NCBI GenBank assembly: GCA_022695795.1
Contig: MU404112.1
Span: 205,493-269,492 of the forward strand
DNA: 64,000 bases
Reading direction: 5' to 3'
DNA from: Biscogniauxia marginata
Lineage: Eukaryota; Ascomycota; Sordariomycetes; Xylariales; Xylariaceae
The position numbers and the translations under genes are program-made. The notes below the pieces were generated by a model. The model saw only the letters and a list, made by a program, of their open reading frames with translations, was not told the DNA's origin and made no database searches. Positions 56,701-64,000 of the stretch are shown piece by piece (position 1 is the stretch's first letter; the number at the start of each line of letters is the position of its first letter).

Positions 56701-59700
56701 CAATTCACTACCATTATCCGTTGCAGAATCCGGTGGGCCATGTTCGCCGCCCTTAGAAAACCTGGCCGCCTTAGATGAGGCTGGTCGTAGGATGCTGCCA
56801 TTGCTCGAGCTCGCCAGCGAGAGAAACGAGCTTTTGTGACGAAGACCTCGGGGATGCCGAGAAGTGTCTTGTGAAAGGATAGATGTTTTATCGGCAACAG
56901 CATCAGAAAAGACCGGAGGAGGAACCAAAGGAACGCTCTGCGCCACAGGATCTACAGGATCTGGCGTGAAGTCATCAATTACGCCAGGGACCAGTAAAAA
57001 GCTTGTTCGGTGTGTTCGTTGATCATGGTGTCGAACAAGTTCCTGTTGCAACTTTCTTTCTTGAGCAAAGTCATACTTTCGACCAATCAACACAAAATGA
57101 ACACTAGTTCGAAGGAATACGTCGGTTTCCACTGGTGAATGAATTCTTGACTGATGTCTCGCTACAGATTCCGAGTTGACGCAGGCAATCTCGAGGCTGG
57201 GGATTTCGACATCGGCTCGTCGAGAATAATGCGTTTGTGCCCAATCATTGTATCTAACATCAATGGAGCCCGTAGAGCACAAAAAGGCAGCCTCTTCGAC
57301 GTGCAACCAGAGCTGAACTGACTCGATATGGACGCGCAGAAATGTCACATCGTACGTGACAATAGACGAGTATGGGATCAAGGCATTCTCGTCGTCATCT
57401 AGTGCGAACCCAAACGCCTTGCCCCCTCTTACGAGAGTTGTCAAGAAGTCGGTCGAACATTCACCAGTAATAGCACCGATATTCAGATCCCAATTGCAGA
57501 GGTACGTTGGCTCCGTTGGGGGTAAGCCAAATAGACGGTGTCCATATACAGTAAGACCATCTATAAACAATTGTGTGCTGGCTGTAGCACTCATAGGACT
57601 CATAGTGCCATCTTCCTCATCTTTTAGGGAAAAACTCAATGGGCTAAGGCATAGGTCAAGATCCATGTAATAGTTTGTAAACCGAAGATCGATGGATAAA
57701 GACGCAGTCTCGATTGGAATATGCCGTTTCGCCGAATATATATTGGCAGGCAATAGAATTCTTGGGTCGTCGGTGCGAACGCCCAGGATAACGTCGAAAT
57801 CATTTGATTTCTTTGGCGGGGGGCGGTTTGCGGACTCGGCATCTGGATCAGTGACCTGAAGTCGAAGTGACTCTTGATACTCATCAAGAGTTTTGAAATG
57901 GATGTAATCTCCAAAGTAATTGTCTTTCAGTTGCAAGAAATACCGGACAATGAACCCGTAGAGATAGACCGTAGGAGACTGGCCAGCGATGTCGAGGACA
58001 AGTGTGTCGGTGTTCGCAGGCGACGTTGTTGCGTTGTAATGATATGTCCCCTCGATGACTAAATTTTCCAGATGTCCTATCTCCTTGGAAGCTAGAAACG
58101 CCGCTTGAGTATTCCATGGAGGTATATGTAAGCTAAGACTTGGAGCTTCAACAGCAACTTTGAAGGGCACTGCGTTCTGCGGTGGTTGGTATGAATCCAG
58201 CGAAATACATGTATCAGTCACTAGACAGGGGCTCGCCAAAATAATGTACGTGTTTTCTTCAAAACTTGTTGGATCGTTGACAATATTGACATCATTGACG
58301 TTGAGATAAAGCTTTAGGTTGCGAAGTTGCAAATTTATAAGGTATTTGAAAGGTGTGAAAAGGAGGTAGTCAGATGGTGGCCCGCTGCCCCAATCGTCTA
58401 TGAGATCTATCAGTAGGAAGATATGATCTCGCAGGATAAAAAGATCAAATCCGTTGCTGTCAATATTAAAATGCCAGGTGCGAAGGCTGTTCCATCTTAG
58501 GGGAGTAGACAGGTCACATGAGATATGCAGGGCGCCAGATTTCCACAAGAGTCCATGATTCACACTTGTCGAGACTTCTGTTGAAGGAAGATCAATTTTC
58601 AAAGTGTTCGTGTACCCAGTTGGCTTTGCCATCATATCCATAGTGTACGAGACCGTAGCGTTCGGACCAATTTTGATATCGAGCCATCCGTATGGACGCT
58701 GCTCTGCTGCCGTAGTAGCAGCGGACTTCTGATTACGACTTTGGTCTCGTCGATTATCCTGCTTCCGATGCTGTTTCAGCGTGAGAGCCTCTTTCTTCCA
58801 TCTCCAGTTCTTAGAGTCCTCGCGCGTAGGTAACCGGAGCGTGATCTCTTCATCTAGCTCTAGATAGAAGTTGAATGTCGTCGGCACCCGATCAGCACCG
58901 ACAGGCAATTTTTGTGCAGGAACTGCATCTTTGCACAAGCCTGGAAAGAAGACTCTCTGCAGCTCAGCTCTTTGCCGGTCTGCCCATGGGCCGTAATTAA
59001 TCGTCCCGCCTTTCAGGGATAAGCTAATAGCCCACGCAGGCGCTACTGTCCCATTTATGTCTTGAGAGTGATCATGACTGTCCGAGGACTGCGACGCGCT
59101 ATTCTCCAGGACTTTTCCAGGAACATCCCAGAACATCGTTAAGGTTCCCTCGGGACTGTCGACGACGGTGTTCACCGCGGCGTACTCAACCGACGACCAT
59201 CTTAGTTTATCATCCTCTTCATCGTCATTTAAATATCTTGAGAGGCCTTGCCAATTACTCGTAGCCGGTATGTGAGTTTCGGCAGGAATGGTGCCAGCCC
59301 TGGAATCTACCGAAAAAGACTCGACTGATGTTCGCCAGTATGGTACTAGATTTCGCAATTGACCCATAGCTCTACGCCGCTGCCTTCGAAAGAAAGAGCG
59401 ATGTTGGACGGGGTCGGATTCTAATACTGCCTGTTTGTCCCTAACCGCTCTTTTGAGTTGGTCCTCTTTGTAACCTTCATGCTCTCTCATCTCCAACACT
59501 GGGTTGTTGAAATGGATCTTGAAGAGCTGTCGATAAGGATCAGGAGTTTCGCATTCAGACGCATCAATGTCTGCAGTCAAGGACTTAGTCTTCACAATGA
59601 GGACAGCTTTGGTGTTTTCGTTCCCCATGACCATAGCCGCCTTGTCGCATTCTAGATGGACTGGAAGAAGCTGTAGCATCAGGGGAAGCTCCTCGTTGCT

Positions 59701-60554
59701 AGCCTCCCCCCCCTTGGTAGAATTGGATGCATTGCTTGACACCCTCGTGTGGCGGCGGTCAGAACCATCCTTTTCATCTGTGAAAGCGCCATCTGAATTT
59801 TTGGAGTCGCCCGACTGCTCGGTAGTCTTGCGTAAGTGTCGTCGTCGAGGCTTGGCGTGACCATTTGCTAGGCCTTCAGTTCCGTCTGGGGTATTATCAT
59901 TGGGCTTCCCATCACCGAACTGTCGATGTTCGGTCATTGCATCGAGCATGGAGTCGTAGGCAGCACTCCGGTTATAGACGAACCATTCCAGCCCGGACAC
60001 AACAACATTAAGGCGACAGGGCAACTTTACCTGCTGATCACGGGCGTCTGAAGCAGCGGCACCATCTGATGTCTTGGCATATTTGGATGCTTCGAGCTGG
60101 ACGTGGCGAACCCTACGGAGCCAGTATGACCAAGTGATATGGCCATTCTGGATGAGTATGGTTTCGTTATTGCCATGATACCGCAAGCCGATGAAGAAGA
60201 TACGGCCGCCAAGCAAGGAGACTTGGAGGGCCTGGATATCGATGTAGATACGAAACCTGTGCCATGTGTAGGCGCGAATAGCATAGGATACGACGGAGGC
60301 CACTACTCTATTAAAGTAAAGCAGAAAGAAGACAGCGCTACGAATGCGTAATCAGTATAATAGGGGAACTCGAGGGACGAAGGGCAGGATGGCTCACAGG
60401 ATGCCACAGATAATACTATATCCGAGAAATTCACTTCGTCAAGTTAGCATCGATACTATTCCCTTTGAGCTTCCTTTTGGCGTCTAATAACCTACGCGTT
60501 GAAATCCCTCCAGCTCGCTATAGCCGTCGAGCCGGGACTTTCATTGCTCGCCAT
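50746..60554 (-). CDS. CSF1: Csf1, bridge-like lipid-transfer protein
   Basis: Three exons: 60496-60554, 60398-60433 (36 nt) and a 9,592-nt exon 50746-60337. Introns are 62 and 60 bp; total about 3,228 aa. The two small exons supply the N-terminal membrane helix (about residues 21-42, EFLGYSIICGILAVFFLLYF), which joins in frame to RVVASVVSYAIRAYTWHRFR. Next comes the diagnostic IYIDIQALQVSLLGGRIFF, then RYHGNNETILIQNGHITWSY. The rest is a chain of beta-rich repeating-groove segments. Csf1 (human BLTP1/KIAA1109 relative) is anchored in the ER and forms a long hydrophobic groove that moves phospholipids at contact sites; in yeast it supports growth in the cold and phosphatidylethanolamine supply for GPI-anchor synthesis. 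The start at 60554 was chosen because its exon splices in phase. The first acceptor (GACGAAG) is non-standard but follows a perfect GCTAAC. Confidence 0.9.
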
Positions 60555-61403
60555 GACCCTCCCCGAAGCTCCCTCCCCCCGGGCTTGCTACGATCTGTGT
60601 CGCCCTATGGTATAGTCGCAACCGTTGATAGGGGAGGCATTGGACATGGACGCATAACTCGGGTAGTGGTGGCGTCTGCGAAGGGAGCGGATACGGAGCG
60701 AGCGGATACACAGCGTGCGGATGCTGTGTGTTTATTTGACGTGGGCTACGGGTGTATTAGTTCGATTGACGATTTGCGATCCAGACTAAATAAATATGTA
60801 GAAAAGGACGAAGTTGAAAGCAGGTAGGTACATAATAGGCATGCTCTTTCCACCTACCCACTATGTACAATCATGCTGGTTACTTCCGGCAATGATGCGC
60901 CGCACGACGCGTGACGACAGCGGTTCCTTCTGTCTTAAGCCCAGTGCTCTAGCGCCCTTGCCGTACGTAGCATTGAGAACCCCGGACATTAAACCCCGGA
61001 CATTACACGCCCTATCAGCTTTATCGTAATCTAGCTACATAACCAGGTACGCTAATGATGCAAGCTGCACTTGATCAAATGACATGGGGGGGTCCCCCAA
61101 TGATGGACGAAATCGACAGCATGAAAGCTCCTCCACCAAACCTGCAGCTTACAACGTCCACCTCCCCCCCCCCACGACGACGCCTCGTTGCCTTACACAA
61201 TACGTAACCAACCTACTTATTTATTTATCTGCCTATCAATCTGTGCTTGTGCTGTCTAAACGCATTCTCTCTCGCTGCGTCGGACCCAGCACTTCTCCAG
61301 CAATGCATCCTCCTGGATGTCTCATCGTTTAAGCCATCCATACACATCGCGTCCAGTCCGATCCTGTCCTTGAGAGTGTGACTGCGAGTGCGATCCGACA
61401 AAA
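60555..61403. other. 850 bp divergent promoter region (Csf1 / TMEM184-like)
   Basis: No supportable gene. A 120-codon plus-strand frame begins inside Csf1 exon 1 and encodes low-complexity repeats (GADTERADTQRADA); it is most likely spurious. Short degenerate CGGATAC repeats occur at about 60687-60722. Confidence 0.55.
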
Positions 61404-63429
61404 ATGTCTGGCGGTACCGGGCAGAAGTTCACCACTGCTACCACCATTGTCGCCGGTGTTTTCTCGTTGGCAGCTACTCTGCTGTCGGTCCTGTAAGATA
61501 TATCACCTGCCTCCTCTGAAGGAACAGGCAGAGCTAATTCATATACTATTAAATAGTTCGATATGGCTTCAACTGTAGGCAGCATCCATCCGTGCTCATG
61601 CTTCGAACCACCAGATACTAATGCCCATCCAGGAAGAACTATCGCAAACCGCTCCTACAACGATATGTTGTACGCATCTTGTTGATGTATGCCTCTGCCC
61701 CCTTGGTAACTCAGCCTTTCTAACCATTGTTACTAGGGTCCCCATCTATTCCATCAGCTCTTGGGTTAGCATGGTGTCCCTGAAGGCAGCAGCTTTCCTA
61801 GACCCTATACGAGATATATACGAGGTGCGCATATACCATTCCTGTCCCTTGCTCCGTTATAATCATGCCTCTAACAACGCTCGACAACCAAGGCTTTCAC
61901 CATCTATACCTTCTTCCAACTTCTGATCAACTATCTCGACGGCGAACGAGCTCTCATTATAATGACCCACGGTCGTGCACCCGTCCACCATCTATGGCCC
62001 CTCAACCATGTCTTGCCAAAAGTCGATATCTCCGACCCCTATACCTTCCTAGCCATAAAACGAGGCATACTTCAATATGCATGGCTCAAGCCCATTTTGG
62101 CTCTTGCAGCGATCATAATGAAAGCGACGGGCATTTATCAAGAGGGTTATATTGGCGTCACATCAGGCTACCTCTGGAGCGGTATCATCTACAATATTAG
62201 TGTTACTGTCAGTTTGTATTCGCTCGGCTTGTTCTGGGTCTGCATGCACGACGACTTGTTGCCATATCGCCCTGTTCCCAAATTCTTGTCCATCAAACTT
62301 ATCATCTTTGCTTCGTACTGGCAAGGTTTCTTCCTATCCATACTAGTTTGGCTCGGGGCTATTCCGGACGATGTCCAAGGATATACATCGGACAACCTCG
62401 CCGCCGCAATCCAGGATGCTTTGATCTGTTGCGAGATGCCTGCCTTTGCTGTTGCCCATTGGTATGCCTTCTCATGGCACGACTACGCTGACAACACCAT
62501 TTCCTCCGCCCGGCTGCCCGTCAAATATGCATTCAGGGATGCTTTTGGAATTGTCGATCTCATTGAAGACTCCAAGGATACCTTCAGAGGCGACCGTTAC
62601 AGTTATAGAATCTTCGATTCCACTGGAAAGGTCATCGCACATGAAGACTCGAGTTCTCGTTTTGCCAGGTTAAAGGACGGTATGAGATACAAGCAAGGAG
62701 GCCAAGCCAAATACTGGATCCCAAAACCGGGCGAGGTCCGGAGCGAGATGAGCGCCAACACACCCCTCCTAGGCAACAACGGAGGACCAAGCGGCGCAGA
62801 CAACCCATCGCCCAAATATGTGGACGGCTCGACAGATGAGACCATGTTAGACGCTGATGATGAGAGTCTTTACACAAAGGCCCGCGAACTAGAGTTTGGA
62901 GACTGGAATGTGAGTTCAGCCCGTACTCTCCCTGCCATTCATCGTGACTAATAGATTTTAGTACCCTGTGGTCACCGCACACATACCAACGAGAGATCTC
63001 TGGAGATCACCGCAGCCGACAGCATATCAGACACGAACTGGTGCTTGGGATGTGCAACGCAGTATCTCTTCAATAAGTGTTAGCAACAGACCGGCAGCCC
63101 CGATGGCTCCTAGTGTCGAGACTATAACTAGCAAGAAAAAGAAAGGAAAACAGAAGCAGAAGAAACGAGCCCCTTCCCCCCCTCCAGAACCTACAGTACG
63201 CGCTTATGAAGACTCGCAGTCAAAGGGCCCGCTGGGAGCTCCCGTGCTCACCACGAACGACCCTCAGATCCTGGAGGAGGAAGCGGAGGAGGAAGACCTG
63301 ACTTTCCAAGTGGGGGAGCCAACCCCTGACGCGACCACACCAGCGGAAGATGAGCCTAGAGTAGATACGATGAGTTCACTGTATACCACCGGACAGGACG
63401 ACGAATTCCGAAATGTTTGGGGGCAGTGA
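61404..63429 (+). CDS. DUF300/TMEM184-family seven-helix membrane protein
   Basis: Six exons: 61404-61492, 61557-61574 (18 nt), 61633-61686, 61737-61824, 61893-62909 and 62962-63429. Introns are 64, 58, 50, 68 and 52 bp; total 577 aa. Hallmarks of the organic solute transporter alpha/TMEM184/DUF300 family are visible: SIWLQLKNYRKPLLQRYVVR, VPIYSISSWVS, the FQLLINYLDGE motif with THGRAPVHH, LKLIIFASYWQGF-like SIKLIIFASYWQGF and CCEMPAFAVAHWYAF. About seven membrane helices fill residues 10-310. The C-terminal tail is cytosolic, Lys-rich (KKKKGKQKQKK) then acidic, and ends in DEFRNVWGQ. Relatives are linked to vacuolar or late endosomal membranes in plants and yeast-like fungi; transport activity is unproven. 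The dense small exons were set by frame continuity and agree with the family sequence. Confidence 0.88.
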
Positions 63430-64000
63430 TCGCTTGTAATCTAACTCAGGTTTGTTTCTCCCCTTCTTCGAACATTATTAGATACCCCAAGTTTATTTCT
63501 TTCAAGGATAATTATCTAGCTTAGTTAAGAAGCTTGTATTAACTCAACCTTTTCCCCTGGTGTGCTCGTGGTAACAAGGCATAGCGAAGGTGTTTTTGAA
63601 TGGCAACTGTGAATATTATATATATGCAATTTGTTTTACTTGTTCTTTTCTCTCGTAATATAAATAAATGATTTTATATTTAACACAAACTGAAAAGATA
63701 CCTAAGTAGGTATGTACCTGTATATTTTTCCCTAATTCCCAGTGATCTTGTACCGTAACAGCTTGTCCAGCACGGGCGTCGTCGGGAGCTCTCTTAGGAT
63801 TCCGAATCATTGAGCTAACTTCACATAACCCAGTGTGTAGAAGATAGCTATCTAAGTATATACCGAGGGGGGGGGGGGGGGGGGGTTAGGTGGGACCCCC
63901 AGTTTGAAATTACAAGACAGTACAGTAACGGGGTACTTGTTGGTAACGTTTTCCGCGGGGAGTGTTTGTGGTGTTGTTTTGGGCAAAATTGACGATTGGG
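63430..64000. other. right-edge non-coding stretch
   Basis: 3' flank of the DUF300 gene. No supportable gene. Contains a 19-G run (63867-63885). Confidence 0.6.
63867..63885 (+). repeat. 19-nt G homopolymer
   Basis: Uninterrupted G run on the plus strand, followed by TTAGG. Length in an assembly may be unreliable. Confidence 0.85.

Noticed and set aside
60591..60647. Alternative Csf1 start ATG at 60647 (MSNASPING)
   Set aside because: Its frame meets a stop after 19 codons and no donor gives the right phase; the ATG at 60554 splices in phase and leads into the conserved helix.
60465..60827. 120-codon plus-strand frame across Csf1 exon 1 and promoter
   Set aside because: Overlaps the inferred Csf1 start exon and encodes short low-complexity repeats.
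61590..61620. GGTTCGAAGC tRNA B-box-like sequence
   Set aside because: It lies inside an intron of the DUF300 gene and no cloverleaf can be formed.

Overview
The window is nuclear DNA of a filamentous ascomycete (Pezizomycotina). A Sordariomycete is the best guess, by inference only. The evidence is short introns (50-126 bp) with GT...AG ends and CTAAC-like branch points, single-copy genes on both strands with no operons, long gene-free spacers, and fungal families: SUN cell-wall protein, OPT transporter, Clr5/ankyrin protein, Csf1. I support 17 protein-coding genes. I found no convincing tRNA, rRNA, CRISPR array or intact transposon.

Layout. 1-8 kb: a GPI-anchored SUN-family wall protein (minus) and a secreted germin/spherulin-type cupin (plus), widely spaced. 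9-15 kb: a four-exon MFS hexose transporter (minus) followed by a 4.3 kb stretch without a gene. 15-24 kb: five minus-strand genes, namely an ABC-F ATPase, a sphingoid/diacylglycerol kinase-like protein, the tRNA m2,2G26 methyltransferase Trm1 and an unrecognised 134-aa protein (four of these five are of known family). 25-31 kb: a fungal SLATT (2TM) membrane protein (plus) converging on an OPT-family oligopeptide transporter (minus). 32-38 kb: a compact housekeeping cluster of 5-formyltetrahydrofolate cyclo-ligase, Sm protein E and the importin-beta-like receptor Mtr10. 39-43 kb: a Clr5-domain/ankyrin-repeat protein. 44-50 kb: translation elongation factor 2 (minus) divergent from a DUF4743/Nudix hydrolase (plus). 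50-64 kb: the giant bridge-like lipid-transfer protein Csf1 (about 3,228 aa, minus) divergent from a seven-helix DUF300/TMEM184 protein (plus).

Most genes are unrelated housekeeping or transport functions and do not form a pathway. Some share themes only: EF2, Trm1, ABC-F, SmE and Mtr10 all serve RNA or protein synthesis; the SUN protein, OPT, hexose transporter, Csf1, SLATT and DUF300 proteins act at membranes or the wall. Exon structures were rebuilt by hand from splice signals and reading-frame continuity, and each joined frame was checked to be a multiple of three.

Points most worth a second look: the SLATT-domain protein, whose domain is best known from bacterial nucleotide-signalling defence systems; the fast-looking Clr5-ankyrin gene with an ambiguous 3' end; an internally tandem-repeated intron in the hexose transporter gene; variant nucleotide-binding motifs in the kinase-like and ABC-F proteins; and a palindromic CCTAGG-containing motif scattered through the spacers. 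I did not find a clear multi-gene novel system.
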